Of a stretch of DNA of 64,000 nt, positions 1-9,194 are shown piece after piece (position 1 is the stretch's first letter; each line of letters opens with the position of its first letter). A program made the position numbers and the translations under genes. The notes beneath the pieces were generated by a model. The model was not told the DNA's origin. It searched no databases and worked only from the letters and a program-made list of their open reading frames with translations. This stretch comes from Oscillospiraceae bacterium (GTDB taxonomy: Bacteria; Bacillota; Clostridia; Oscillospirales; WRJC01), in the NCBI GenBank assembly GCA_009783265.1, contig WRHM01000002.1, positions 30,564 through 94,563 of the forward strand. Reading direction: 5' to 3'.

Positions 1-1
1 T

Positions 2-88
2 AATGACATAGACGGCAACAGTTTTCAAATAAAAGACCCTTCAAAACTCGACGCAAACAGTTTTAAAAAGATAGAAATATATGTGTGA
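2..88 (+). CDS. C-terminal end of an upstream gene (partial)
   Basis: Only the last 28 codons of a gene entering from the left edge are present, ending in IEIYV and a TGA at 86-88. It points the same way as the ABC exporter that starts 80 bases later, so the two may share an operon. The tail is too short to identify. A small DUF1854 protein accompanies some ABC exporters of this type, so that is one candidate, but nothing visible proves it. Confidence 0.45.
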   Translation, partial: NDIDGNSFQIKDPSKLDANSFKKIEIYV

Positions 89-168
89 TTAAAATTAACA
101 CACACTCTTAAAAACCCAGTTTTTAAAAAGGGGAAAGCGGCGGAACGCCGCAGGAGGATTGTTTATAT

Positions 169-2424
169 ATGAAATTATTATATGAATTGCCTGCCGCCGA
201 CGAAATTGTTTTTAAGAATTCAAGCGAAGGCGAAAAACTTATGTATTGCCTGCCGTTTAATATGCTTGACGGAAAATTCGTCAAAGGTTTTGTCGCGTTT
301 ACAAATAAAAAAATGTATAAAATATTAAACGGCGAGGTACTTGATATTTATGATATAACCGGTTCTTCGGATTTCAAAACTGAAGTTATGTACGGAAGCG
401 GTGGCTTTTACGCAAAAATAAACGGAAATATTACTTTGATTTGTCAATTTGTTGTAGGCAGAAACCTGCCGAGATACGCCGTAATAGTCAAAGCCTGCGA
501 AATTCTGGCGGAAACCGGAAACGAAGAAATTCTTATAAACAAAACCCCTGAAAGATTTTGCCCGGATTGCGGCAGGCCGTTTTTGCGCGGGTCTGAGATA
601 TGCCCGTTCTGCATGAAAAAATTAGATGTTTATATAAAGCTCTGGGCTATGACAAAAGGATTAAGGCTTGCTATGTTTTTCCCGTTTATTGTTGCTGGGA
701 TCGCTATATTGATACAATTTGTTTTGCCTGTGATACAACGTCATATAACAGATACTTATTTAGTGCCGAAAATCCCGATAGATACGTCAAAAATCGATGG
801 GATAATCTGGGGATTTATAAGCTTTGTCGCGTTGCTTGTTTTAATAGATTTAATACAAAGAGTCCTCGGTGTTTCAGAGGGGCGGCTTCTTGCTCTCGCT
901 TCGGGGAAATTTTTAATGATGCTCAGGACCTTATTATATGAAAAAATCCAGACTTTATCTCTTTCGTCTATCCAGAGGCATTCAACCGGGGATTTGATGA
1001 CGAGGGTTTCGCAGGACACAGGAGAAATGCAGCATTTTATAATACGTGAATTTCCCAATATATTCAGGCAGTTAATATCCCTGCCGATCGCGGTTATAAT
1101 TTTATTTATTATGAACTGGACTATAGCTTTATTTGTTATTGTGCCTATTCCGTTTGCGATATTTATAATCACGAGATTCTGGGATTATATACACAGTAAA
1201 AACAGGAGATTCTGGATGGCCAGAACACGTATGCAATATCTTCTTCAGGATATACTAAACGGCATACGCGTGGTAAAAAGTTTCGGTCAGGAAAACAGGG
1301 AAATAAAAAAATTCGACGACGTTTCGCGTGAAGTGGCAAAGCAATCCGAAAGAATCACAAGAATCTGGTCTACGATCTGGCCGTTTATCACGCTCTTGAT
1401 AAACGCAGGCGTATATTTTATAATCTGGTTTGCGGGTTCTCTGGTCATAAAAGGAGTTGATAACGGCGGGATAACATTGGGCAATTATAATCAGATTTTC
1501 GCTTATACAAATATAGTTTACGGGCCTCTTGTCGCACTCGCCAATATTCCGAACAGCATATCAAATTTTTTGACTTCATCAAGCAAAGTTTTTGAAATAC
1601 TTGAAGAAACACCGGAAATAACTGATATAGATCTGCCGTTGGATATAAAAATCGAAGGCGATATTTATGTAAATAAAGTTACTTTTGGTTATCATAGCTA
1701 TAATCCTGTTTTGGAAAATATAAATCTTGAAATAAAATCAGGGGAAATGATCGGCATAGTTGGGCATTCAGGTTCGGGAAAAACAACTTTGATAAATTTG
1801 CTTATGAGATTATATGACGTAAACGACGGTGAAATTTTAATCGACGGCGTAAATATAAAAGATATATCGCAGGAAGCCTTGAGGAGCCAAATCGGCATAG
1901 TTTTGCAGGAAACGCATTTATTTACCGGAACAGTCAGGGAAAATATAAGATATTCAAAGCCTTATGCCTCAGACGAAGAAGTTATTGAAGCTGCAAGAGT
2001 TGCAAACGCTCATGATTTTATAGTAAATCTGCCTGAGGGGTATAATACATTAGTAGGGGAGAAAGGTTATTCTATGTCCGGCGGCGAACGCCAGAGGGTA
2101 GCTATAGCAAGAGCAGTTATTCATAATCCGAGCATATTGATTTTAGACGAAGCTACGGCTTCGCTTGATACAGAGACAGAAAAATTAATTCAGGACGCTT
2201 TAAATAAATTGTCGGAAAACAGGACGACAATAGCAATCGCGCACAGGCTTTCGACTTTGAGAAACGCCGATAAATTATTAGTTTTGGATAAAGGCAAAGT
2301 CGCCGAATACGGAACTCACAACGAATTGCTTGAACAAAAAGGCATATATTATAAATTAGTCATGGCACAGAGAGAAATGGCCCACCAGATTGTCGGTGAG
2401 GACGGTGAAGAAGATATAGCGTAA
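169..2424 (+). CDS. ABC exporter (fused membrane and ATPase domains) with N-terminal zinc ribbon
   Basis: A 751-residue half-transporter of the exporter type, expected to work as a dimer in the cytoplasmic membrane; the substrate is unknown. Residues 1-125 form a soluble domain that I do not recognise. It is followed by a four-cysteine zinc ribbon (C131, C134, C145, C148). Membrane helices begin near residue 165. The ATPase domain has Walker A GHSGSGKTT at about 532, the signature MSGGE at 636, Walker B ILILDEA soon after, and the H-loop AIAHRLS. Ordinary exporters of this class are about 580 residues, so the extra length is the front domain. A CAGGAGG ribosome binding site precedes the ATG. 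It may be cotranscribed with the partial gene at the left edge. Confidence 0.88.
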   Translation: MKLLYELPAADEIVFKNSSEGEKLMYCLPFNMLDGKFVKGFVAFTNKKMYKILNGEVLDIYDITGSSDFKTEVMYGSGGFYAKINGNITLICQFVVGRNLPRYAVIVKACEILAETGNEEILINKTPERFCPDCGRPFLRGSEICPFCMKKLDVYIKLWAMTKGLRLAMFFPFIVAGIAILIQFVLPVIQRHITDTYLVPKIPIDTSKIDGIIWGFISFVALLVLIDLIQRVLGVSEGRLLALASGKFLMMLRTLLYEKIQTLSLSSIQRHSTGDLMTRVSQDTGEMQHFIIREFPNIFRQLISLPIAVIILFIMNWTIALFVIVPIPFAIFIITRFWDYIHSKNRRFWMARTRMQYLLQDILNGIRVVKSFGQENREIKKFDDVSREVAKQSERITRIWSTIWPFITLLINAGVYFIIWFAGSLVIKGVDNGGITLGNYNQIFAYTNIVYGPLVALANIPNSISNFLTSSSKVFEILEETPEITDIDLPLDIKIEGDIYVNKVTFGYHSYNPVLENINLEIKSGEMIGIVGHSGSGKTTLINLLMRLYDVNDGEILIDGVNIKDISQEALRSQIGIVLQETHLFTGTVRENIRYSKPYASDEEVIEAARVANAHDFIVNLPEGYNTLVGEKGYSMSGGERQRVAIARAVIHNPSILILDEATASLDTETEKLIQDALNKLSENRTTIAIAHRLSTLRNADKLLVLDKGKVAEYGTHNELLEQKGIYYKLVMAQREMAHQIVGEDGEEDIA

Positions 2425-2492
2425 TATTTTTATAAAATCTTGATAATATTAATTATAAAAATTAAACTTTTTTGAGAGGAATTAAAATTAAA

Positions 2493-3359
2493 ATGAGTGA
2501 AATTAATAAACTTAATAATAATAAACCAAATAAATTGGCGAGAGTTGCGGCAGTACACGATATGTGCGGTTTCGGGAAATGCTCTCTTGCCACAGCGCTT
2601 CCGGTCATATCGGCGTGCGGAGTTGAAGTTTCCCCTGTGCCTACCGGAATATTTTCGACAAACACAAATTTCCCGAATTATCAGTTTACTGATTTTACGG
2701 CGCAGATGCCCGGCTTTATCAGCCACTTAAAAGAAAGCGGGGTCACGTTTGACGCGGTATACAGCGGATTTTTAGGTTCGGCGGCGCAAATCGGATATAT
2801 CAAAGAACTTATAAAATCTTTTACGCCGGAATATATTATTATAGATCCTGTAATGGGAGATAACGGCGAAGTATATAAATTTTATACTCCGGAAATGTGT
2901 GAAAACATGAAAAGTTTAGTCGAAAACGCGGATATTACGACGCCTAATTTAACTGAAGCCTGTACTTTAACAGGAGAAAAATATAAAAATATTGATATAA
3001 GCGCAAACGGGATAAAATTTTTGGCGGAAAAAGTGGCAAAAATCGGGGCTAAAAATATCGTTATTACAGGAATTGAGAGAAACGACAGGCTTTATAATTG
3101 TATTTTATTAAATAACGGAGAATATACGGAGAGGGAAATTAATTTATTGCCGTTCAGAATGCACGGGACGGGCGATTTATTCTCAAGCGTTTTAACAGGC
3201 GGTATTTTATCCGGCCATAATTTAATTGAATCTGTCGACAGCGCGGCGTTATTTGTATATGAAGTTATGAAATACAGCCGGACAGTAGAGAATTTTCATG
3301 AACGCGGCGCATGTTTCGAGCCGTTTTTATATAAATTAAAAGGCGGGGTTTGTAAATAA
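2493..3359 (+). CDS. pdxK: pyridoxamine/pyridoxal kinase
   Basis: A ribokinase-fold kinase that phosphorylates B6 vitamers in the salvage route to pyridoxal phosphate. Family marks are VHDMCGFGKCSL near the start, the IIDPVMGDNG motif mid-protein, TPNLTEA, and the C-terminal anion-hole motif HGTGDLFSS with the catalytic Asp. I place the start at ATG 2493, which follows GAGAGGA by 12 bases. The frame can be extended to a TTG at 2472, but that start would overlap the ribosome binding site. Length is 288 residues, normal for the family. Thiamin-type kinases (ThiD) share the fold but differ in the start motif. PLP made here could serve the decarboxylase encoded at 3987-5435, though that link is only contextual. 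Confidence 0.85.
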   Translation: MSEINKLNNNKPNKLARVAAVHDMCGFGKCSLATALPVISACGVEVSPVPTGIFSTNTNFPNYQFTDFTAQMPGFISHLKESGVTFDAVYSGFLGSAAQIGYIKELIKSFTPEYIIIDPVMGDNGEVYKFYTPEMCENMKSLVENADITTPNLTEACTLTGEKYKNIDISANGIKFLAEKVAKIGAKNIVITGIERNDRLYNCILLNNGEYTEREINLLPFRMHGTGDLFSSVLTGGILSGHNLIESVDSAALFVYEVMKYSRTVENFHERGACFEPFLYKLKGGVCK

Positions 3360-3415
3360 CATATATAAATAAAAATCAATATAATATATTATATTATTTA
3401 AAAGGGGGCGTATTT

Positions 3416-3946
3416 ATGAATTACAAAGAAATAAATCCAAAAGAGCTACAGGGCAATATATTTGAATTAATAGACGACAAGTGGTTTTTAATCACTGCGG
3501 CAAAAAAAGGCGGCAGATATAATACAATGACTGCAAGCTGGGGCGGGATGGGCATAATGTGGGGCAAACCTGTCGTATGGTGCGTAATCCGTCCGGTCAG
3601 ATATACGTATGAATTTATAGAAGAAGCAGATTATTACACGATTTCATTTTATCCGGACGAATACAGAAAAGCGTTAAATATTCTCGGAACAAAAAGCGGC
3701 AGGGACGGGGATAAAGTCGCTGAAAGCGGATTTACGCCGAACGCAATTATTATTGAAGATAAACCTGTCAAAAAAGACGTTGTTTTTTTTGAAGAGGCCG
3801 ATACGGTTTTTATATGCAAAAAATTATATTATCAGGATATAAATCCCGACCAGTTTATCGATAAAGATTTAGATAAAAATTATCCTAAAAAAGATTATCA
3901 CAGAATGTATTTCGGCGAAATCATAAATTGTTTTGTAAAAGAATAA
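3416..3946 (+). CDS. flavin reductase-like / flavoredoxin family protein
   Basis: A 176-residue protein of the flavin reductase-like, FMN-binding split-barrel family, likely cytoplasmic. Visible family features are an N-terminal region with NTMTASWGGMGIMWGKP, in which the TASW segment typically contacts FMN, then RPVRYTYEFIEE and a GTKSGRDGDK loop. Members transfer electrons to or from FMN; the physiological partner here is unknown. An AAAAGGGGG ribosome binding site precedes the ATG. It follows the pyridoxamine kinase in the same direction after 56 bases and may be cotranscribed with it. A hairpin repeat follows its stop codon. Confidence 0.8.
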   Translation: MNYKEINPKELQGNIFELIDDKWFLITAAKKGGRYNTMTASWGGMGIMWGKPVVWCVIRPVRYTYEFIEEADYYTISFYPDEYRKALNILGTKSGRDGDKVAESGFTPNAIIIEDKPVKKDVVFFEEADTVFICKKLYYQDINPDQFIDKDLDKNYPKKDYHRMYFGEIINCFVKE

Positions 3947-3950
3947 TATA

Positions 3951-3983
3951 TGCGTAGGGGCAACCCTTGCGGTCGCCCCTGCA
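3951..3983. repeat. REP-like hairpin repeat, copy A
   Basis: A GC-rich imperfect palindrome (AGGGGCAAC paired with GTCGCCCCT, arms at 3956-3964 and 3972-3980) in an AT-rich gap between two convergent genes. It shares the GTAGGGG start and CCT-CG core with copies at 9080-9104 and inside the RAYT pseudogene. It probably also acts as a transcription stop or mRNA stabiliser between the converging genes. Confidence 0.65.
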
Positions 3984-3986
3984 ATT

Positions 3987-5435
3987 TTATTCCCCTACAA
4001 CATAAATATAATTTATATCCATATCTTCGGTTCCCGTCAAAAAACAGCTTTTTTCTTTTGCATATCTGATATACTCAATAATATCTTTTGTAATTTCTTC
4101 TCCCGGCGCAAGTATCGGAATCCCCGGAGGATAACACATAACAAATTCACCCGAGATTTTCCCCGCGCTCTGTTCTATCAATATACTTTTTCCGTCTGAA
4201 TAAAATGCTTCCTGAGGAGCGATTCTCACTGCCGGATTTATATATTCATGGTCGAACATTCCGGCCGTATCTTTTGAATACAAGCGTTTTATCTCTGATA
4301 ACGCCGCAATTAATCTCTCTATTTCAAACATTCTGTCTCCGGCCGATATTATCGCGAGAATATTGCCTATATCTCCAAGTTCTATTTGTATATCATATTC
4401 ATCGCGCAGTATATCATAAACTTCTTTACCTGCAAGTCCTATTTCTCTTGTATAAACAGATAATTTTGTCAAATCAAAATCATAAATATTATCGCCGTTT
4501 ATAAGCTCTTTTGAATACGCGTAATATCCGCCGGTTTTATTTATCTCGCTTCGGGCATATTCGGCAAACTCAACAGTTTTTTTAATTAATTCTTTGCCGT
4601 TTAACGCCATGTTTTTACGCGCCAAATCAAGCGAAGCCAATAAAAGATAAGACCCGCTTGTTGTTTGGGTTATATTTATAATCTGGCGCATATAACCTGC
4701 GTGTATATTTTTTCCGCAAATCAAAAACGAACTTTGAGTTAAAGAACCGCCTGTTTTATGCATACTCACAGCGGCGGCGTCCGCTCCGGCGGTCATTGCT
4801 GATACAGGCTGATTTTCACCGAAATAAAAATGCGTCCCGTGAGCTTCGTCAGCTAAAACAAGCATATTATTCTCATGCGCGAGTTTTACGATTTCTTTTA
4901 AGTCCGGACATATACCGTAATAAGTCGGATTGTTCACAAATACAGCTTTAGCGTCGGGATTTTTTTTGATAGCGTCGGCAACATCAAAAACAGACATGCC
5001 CAAAGCTATGCCTATATTTTTATTTGTTCCGGGATTCACATAAACAGGTACAGCCCCACAGACGACAAGAGCGTTTATCGCGCTTTTATGCACGTTGCGG
5101 GGCATGATTATTTTTTCTCCGGATTTGCACGCGTACATGATTATTGCCTGAACGGACGAAGTAGTTCCGCCGACCATAAAAAACGCGTGTTCTGCGTTAA
5201 ACGCGTCGGCGGCAATTTCTTCGGCTTCTTTTATAACAGATTCGGGATGTCCTAAAAAATCAAGCATTTTCATAGAATTTACGTCGATCTGCATGCAAGT
5301 TTCGCCTAAAAAATCCGTTAATTCTTTGTTTCCGCGCCCGCCTTTGTGACCGGGCACGTCAAACTTGACGATTCTGTTGTTCCTGTATTTTTTCAACGCC
5401 TCGAAAATCGGCGTTTTGTTTTGATTTAAGTTCAA
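3987..5435 (-). CDS. speA: Orn/Arg/Lys decarboxylase, short (Gram-positive) form
   Basis: A PLP-dependent fold-type I decarboxylase of the short Gram-positive class (482 residues), probably making agmatine from arginine or cadaverine from lysine. The PLP lysine is K227 in SMHKTGGSLTQSS. The cofactor aspartate lies in the ADEAHGTH stretch at 195-202, and FDVPGHKGG at 25-33 is the usual N-terminal signature. The C-terminal PPGIPILAPGE motif is also typical. The start is a TTG at 5435 with a weak AAAGAAG site upstream. It lies 22 bases downstream of the nucleoside hydrolase and in the same direction as speD, suggesting a polyamine operon. The amino acid substrate cannot be decided from sequence, so the symbol is tentative. 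Confidence 0.85.
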   Translation of the reverse strand: MNLNQNKTPIFEALKKYRNNRIVKFDVPGHKGGRGNKELTDFLGETCMQIDVNSMKMLDFLGHPESVIKEAEEIAADAFNAEHAFFMVGGTTSSVQAIIMYACKSGEKIIMPRNVHKSAINALVVCGAVPVYVNPGTNKNIGIALGMSVFDVADAIKKNPDAKAVFVNNPTYYGICPDLKEIVKLAHENNMLVLADEAHGTHFYFGENQPVSAMTAGADAAAVSMHKTGGSLTQSSFLICGKNIHAGYMRQIINITQTTSGSYLLLASLDLARKNMALNGKELIKKTVEFAEYARSEINKTGGYYAYSKELINGDNIYDFDLTKLSVYTREIGLAGKEVYDILRDEYDIQIELGDIGNILAIISAGDRMFEIERLIAALSEIKRLYSKDTAGMFDHEYINPAVRIAPQEAFYSDGKSILIEQSAGKISGEFVMCYPPGIPILAPGEEITKDIIEYIRYAKEKSCFLTGTEDMDINYIYVVGE

Positions 5436-5457
5436 ATTTTTACTTCTTTCATGATTT

Positions 5458-6354
5458 TTAAGATTTATTTATTATTTCAAAAAAGTGCCCGAAAAATTTA
5501 TTTCTGTCAACATACATCGCTATTTTATTTTTACTATCGAGCGATTTATCAAAATACAAAAGACCTTTTGAACGGCTGCTTTCAATATCTGTTTCTATTG
5601 TCCCGCTTTCAAATCCGCATATTGCTTCGTCAAATATAACAGCCGCCGCAAGAGGGTCATGAAACGTTATGAAACCGTCTAAACTACGCACGCTTAAAAA
5701 ATCAATAACAGGTTTAAATATTTCGTTTTTGGTTTCTTCAATTTTTTTTATGAATTCTTTTTTATCCATTGTTACATGGGTTGTCACATCAAGCCCTACG
5801 GATTTTATTGTTTTTACAGGCGCGTTATAAACTATAGCCGTCGCGTAAGGGTCGCAGGAGGCGTTCCATTCAGTAAGGCATGTATATAACGGCGTTTTAA
5901 AAGTAAATATCCCGCACATTATAACAAGTTGCTTTAACAATAACGGTATTTCCGGGTCAACGCTGAACAATAACGCGATATTAGTCATAGGGCCGATACC
6001 TAAAAGAGTAACTTCACCCGGATATTTTTTTATTGTCCGGCGCATAAATTCAATATGCGCATTTGGGGGAAAATCGGTTTTATGCTCCCAGTCCGGCATT
6101 TTAACGGCCTGATAAGCAACGGGTTGTTTTTGCGGAGTTAATAACGGCAGTTCTGTGCCGGGAAATATCGGTATATCAGATCTGCCTGCCGATGTGCATA
6201 TAACGCTCGCCATCATCGCCCTTTTTTCAGATTCTCCTGATACTGTCGTTACGCCTAATAATTCGCATTCCGGCTGGCTCAATAAATACGCAAGGCAAAT
6301 AGCGTCGTCTATATCGCTGCCAATATCGGTATCAAGTAAAATTTTTCCACTCAT
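5458..6354 (-). CDS. inosine-uridine-type nucleoside hydrolase
   Basis: A 298-residue calcium-dependent N-ribohydrolase that cleaves nucleosides into base and ribose. The N-terminal metal site DTDIGSDIDDA (residues 8-18) is a hallmark of the family. LGIGPMTNIALL and the NASCDPYA segment are further matches, and a C-terminal HDPLAAA motif supplies the last metal ligand. It is sandwiched between speD and the amino acid decarboxylase in one leftward transcription unit, with 44 and 22 base gaps. Substrate preference (purine, pyrimidine, or a 5'-modified nucleoside from polyamine synthesis) is open. Confidence 0.88.
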   Translation of the reverse strand: MSGKILLDTDIGSDIDDAICLAYLLSQPECELLGVTTVSGESEKRAMMASVICTSAGRSDIPIFPGTELPLLTPQKQPVAYQAVKMPDWEHKTDFPPNAHIEFMRRTIKKYPGEVTLLGIGPMTNIALLFSVDPEIPLLLKQLVIMCGIFTFKTPLYTCLTEWNASCDPYATAIVYNAPVKTIKSVGLDVTTHVTMDKKEFIKKIEETKNEIFKPVIDFLSVRSLDGFITFHDPLAAAVIFDEAICGFESGTIETDIESSRSKGLLYFDKSLDSKNKIAMYVDRNKFFGHFFEIINKS

Positions 6355-6398
6355 AAATTATTATCCTGATTATTTTAAAATTTATTATTATTTTGTTT

Positions 6399-7205
6399 TT
6401 AATATATATTCATACCGCTGAATATTTCTATCATTTCACGGCGCAAAGCGTCGGTTATTTCAAGCCTTTGCTTAGGCGGAAGCTCGTAAACGTCTTTGTT
6501 GAATAAATAATTTTGCAGTTCTATATCTTTTATGAGCATTTTCGTGTGAAATATATTTGACTGATAGACATTTACGTCAATCGCGTCGTATTTTGTCAGG
6601 GTTTTATCGGCGATATAATCCTGAATAGAGCGTATATAGTGGTCGATAAATAATTTTACGCCGTCAACGTCGCGGGTAAAACCTCTTACTCTGTAGTCTA
6701 TCGTCATAATATCTGAATCAAAACTGCTTATCAAAAAATCGAGCGCGTTAAGCGGCGATATTGTCCCGCATGTAGAAACGTCTATATCTACGCGAAACGT
6801 CGAAACTAAATTATCCGGGTGAGATTCGGGAAAAGTGTGGACGGTTACATGGCTTTTGTCCAAATGCGCGTGAACGTCCTGACTGATCGCTAAAGACGGA
6901 ATAATCCCTCTGTTGCATGATTCGTCGATAAACTGCGGGGATAAATCATCTTCGGTTATAAGAATATTAACAGACGCTCCCTGCGGCTCGTAATCCTGTT
7001 TTGATATATTCAGGATTTTCGCGCCGATAATCTCAGTGACTTTGCATAATATATTAGTAAGTCTTTCTGAATTGTACTGTTCGTTTATATAAGCGATATA
7101 ATCTTTCTGTTCCCGTTCACTTTTTGCGTAGCAAACGTCGTAAATATTAAAACTTAATGTTTTCGTAAGGTTATTAAACCCAAAAAGCGTGAGTTTATCC
7201 GCCAA
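6399..7205 (-). CDS. speD: S-adenosylmethionine decarboxylase proenzyme (E. coli-type)
   Basis: Makes decarboxylated SAM, the aminopropyl donor for spermidine. The 268-residue length and layout match the E. coli class rather than the short archaeal/Bacillus class. Self-cleavage, which creates the pyruvoyl group, is expected between K117 and S118 in [14 protein letters not shown]. The conserved cysteine is seen in [10 protein letters not shown]. The start is a TTG at 7205 preceded by GAGGTG. The gene leads a leftward cluster with a nucleoside hydrolase and an amino acid decarboxylase. No spermidine synthase (speE) is seen in this window. It is divergent from ddh across 194 AT-rich bases. Confidence 0.93.
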   Translation of the reverse strand: MADKLTLFGFNNLTKTLSFNIYDVCYAKSEREQKDYIAYINEQYNSERLTNILCKVTEIIGAKILNISKQDYEPQGASVNILITEDDLSPQFIDESCNRGIIPSLAISQDVHAHLDKSHVTVHTFPESHPDNLVSTFRVDIDVSTCGTISPLNALDFLISSFDSDIMTIDYRVRGFTRDVDGVKLFIDHYIRSIQDYIADKTLTKYDAIDVNVYQSNIFHTKMLIKDIELQNYLFNKDVYELPPKQRLEITDALRREMIEIFSGMNIY

Positions 7206-7399
7206 TCCTACCGCACCTCTTTCTTTTTATATTCTGCTTTTTTTAACTATAATAATAATATATTCTATCATATATTGTAATAAAAAACAATATTTTATTA
7301 TAAATTTTTATTTTTTATATTTTATACATAAATTAGTTTTATTATATGTAATTATATATTATAAAATTATATATAAATCGAAGAAAGGAATAAAATTAA

Positions 7400-8299
7400 A
7401 TGTTACAGGTAGCAATAATAGGTTTTGGGAATATTGGGAAATGCGCGTATGAAGCGGTAAAAAATGCGCCGGATATGGAACTTGTCTGCATAGCTGAAAT
7501 GTCGGATTTTGTTGATATACCCGCTGATTTAAAAAGTATTCGCGAAAAAGATTTTAAAAATATTCAGGCGCACAGCGATATAGACATTGCTATAATCGGC
7601 GCGCCGTCTCGCGCTTGTCCTGATATAGCGGAAACTCTCTTAAATATGGGGATCTGCACGGTTGATTCGTATGATATACATACAAATATTTGGGAAGTAA
7701 AATGCCGTTTGGACGAAGTTGCGAAAAAATCCGGCGCGAAAAGCATAATTTCCGCAGGGTGGGACCCGGGCAGCGATTCTATTATACGCGCTCTAATGAC
7801 GGCAATGTCTCCGCAGGGAATTACTTACACAAATTTCGGACCGGGAATGAGCATGGGGCATTCTGTCGCCGCAAAAGCAATAAACGGAGTGGAAAATGCT
7901 TTATCAATAACGATTCCGGCGGGCGCGGGAGTGCATAAACGTATGGTGTATGTGCAATTAAAATCAGGAGTGTCTGTTGAAAAAGTAACGCAATTAATTA
8001 AAGCCGACCCATATTTTTCACACGACGAAACGCATGTGATTCAAGTAAATAATATAAACGAAATGCTTGATGTAGGGCATGGCGTGAATATTACGCGCAA
8101 AGGGGTTTCAAGCAATACCCATAATCAATTATTGGAATATTCTCATAAAATAAACGGCCCTGCAGTCACAGCTCAAATACTTGTAGGAGCGGCCAGAGCC
8201 GTTGTTAAACAATCTCCCGGATGTTATACTCTTATCGAAATTCCCGTTATTGATATGTTACCCGGCGATAAAGAAAATTTAATAAAACAGTTAGTATAA
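7400..8299 (+). CDS. ddh: meso-diaminopimelate D-dehydrogenase
   Basis: An NADPH-dependent enzyme that converts tetrahydrodipicolinate directly to meso-diaminopimelate, a one-step branch of lysine and peptidoglycan synthesis. The N-terminal dinucleotide-binding motif is GFGNIGK (residues 8-14). Family signatures include VDSYDIH, SAGWDPGS and GPGMSMGHSVAAKAI. The length of 299 residues fits the shorter type II-like enzymes; the Corynebacterium enzyme is about 320. GAAAGGA precedes the ATG. The following esterase gene starts 28 bases later in the same direction. Confidence 0.9.
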   Translation: MLQVAIIGFGNIGKCAYEAVKNAPDMELVCIAEMSDFVDIPADLKSIREKDFKNIQAHSDIDIAIIGAPSRACPDIAETLLNMGICTVDSYDIHTNIWEVKCRLDEVAKKSGAKSIISAGWDPGSDSIIRALMTAMSPQGITYTNFGPGMSMGHSVAAKAINGVENALSITIPAGAGVHKRMVYVQLKSGVSVEKVTQLIKADPYFSHDETHVIQVNNINEMLDVGHGVNITRKGVSSNTHNQLLEYSHKINGPAVTAQILVGAARAVVKQSPGCYTLIEIPVIDMLPGDKENLIKQLV

Positions 8300-8327
8300 T
8301 AAAACATAAATAAAAGGAGAAAAATCT

Positions 8328-9059
8328 ATGGAAAATTATAAAAACGATTTGTATGATATTATTATACAGGGCGGTCAATCAAACGCAGAAGGCTGCGGTG
8401 GCGGATTTGTGACAGATCAATATATTCCCAGCGAAAATATTTTATATATGAATAATGACCTGACAATTTCGATTGCTGAAGAAAGAATATGGGACGGCAA
8501 TAAAATCAACGATTTTTCTTTGAGTTTCGCAAGGGAATATATAAAAAGCGGAAAACTTGAAACAGGACGTAAAATTTTAATAATCCGTTCAGCCGTCGGC
8601 GGAACCGGTTGGGCTGATCACCGGTGGGGAATGACTGAGGATTTATATTTAAAAATGATGGAAATGATAAAAGCTTCTCTGGAATTAAATCCGGAAAATA
8701 AACTCGTTGCGTTTATATGGCATCAGGGCGAAACTGACGCAGGTTCTCCGAGAGATACGCATTATAATCATTTAAAAGAACTTGTGGAATCTGTCCGCAA
8801 TGTTTATAAATATCCCGGTTTGCCGTTTATAGCCGGCGATTTTGTACATGAATGGAAAAACGAAAATCTTGCGGTAACCGAACCGGTTATACAGGCGATA
8901 AAAGACGTATGCAATGATATAGGAAATGCGGCTTTTGTGGAAACTTCGGAATTGCATTCGAATAATCAGGATACGGGAAACGGCGATATAATCCATTTTT
9001 CGAGAGAAGCGTTAAATCAATTAGGCGTTAAATATTTTAATGCGTTTGCAAAAATATAA
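8328..9059 (+). CDS. SGNH-type sialate O-acetylesterase / CE6-like esterase
   Basis: A 243-residue esterase of the SASA / carbohydrate esterase family 6 group, removing acetyl groups from sugars. The nucleophile block GQSNAEG (Ser18) opens the protein. The WHQGETDA motif mid-protein and a DIIHFS catalytic Asp-His block near the end complete the pattern. No signal peptide is visible, so the enzyme is probably cytoplasmic and acts on imported sugars. An AAAAGGAGAAAA site precedes the ATG, and the gene sits 28 bases after ddh. A hairpin repeat follows the stop. Confidence 0.83.
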   Translation: MENYKNDLYDIIIQGGQSNAEGCGGGFVTDQYIPSENILYMNNDLTISIAEERIWDGNKINDFSLSFAREYIKSGKLETGRKILIIRSAVGGTGWADHRWGMTEDLYLKMMEMIKASLELNPENKLVAFIWHQGETDAGSPRDTHYNHLKELVESVRNVYKYPGLPFIAGDFVHEWKNENLAVTEPVIQAIKDVCNDIGNAAFVETSELHSNNQDTGNGDIIHFSREALNQLGVKYFNAFAKI

Positions 9060-9079
9060 TTATAATTTATTATATCCAT

Positions 9080-9104
9080 AGGGGCGACCCTCGCAGCCGC
9101 CCCC
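9080..9104. repeat. REP-like hairpin repeat, copy B
   Basis: A second GC-rich hairpin (GGGGCGAC paired with GCCGCCCC around CCTCGCA) just after the esterase stop. It closely resembles the copy at 3951-3983 and is related to the two copies in the RAYT pseudogene. It probably acts as a terminator or mRNA end for the esterase transcript. Confidence 0.65.
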
Positions 9105-9147
9105 ATAAAATAATATCTGTTTTTATAAATAAAAATACAAAAAAATG

Positions 9148-9176
9148 TTGCAATTTTATTTTTTTTATGATATAAT
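9148..9176 (+). promoter_or_regulatory. promoter of tRNA-Leu
   Basis: TTGCAA at 9148-9153, a 17-base spacer, and a perfect TATAAT at 9171-9176. The -10 lies 18 bases before the mature tRNA 5' end, so transcription should begin a few bases ahead of the tRNA. Confidence 0.75.
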
Positions 9177-9194
9177 ATTTTTTGCTATATAAAC

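Noticed and set aside
7206..7399. Riboswitch or small RNA between speD and ddh
   Set aside because: The 194 bases are almost entirely A/T with no stable stem; only weak promoter-like matches are present.
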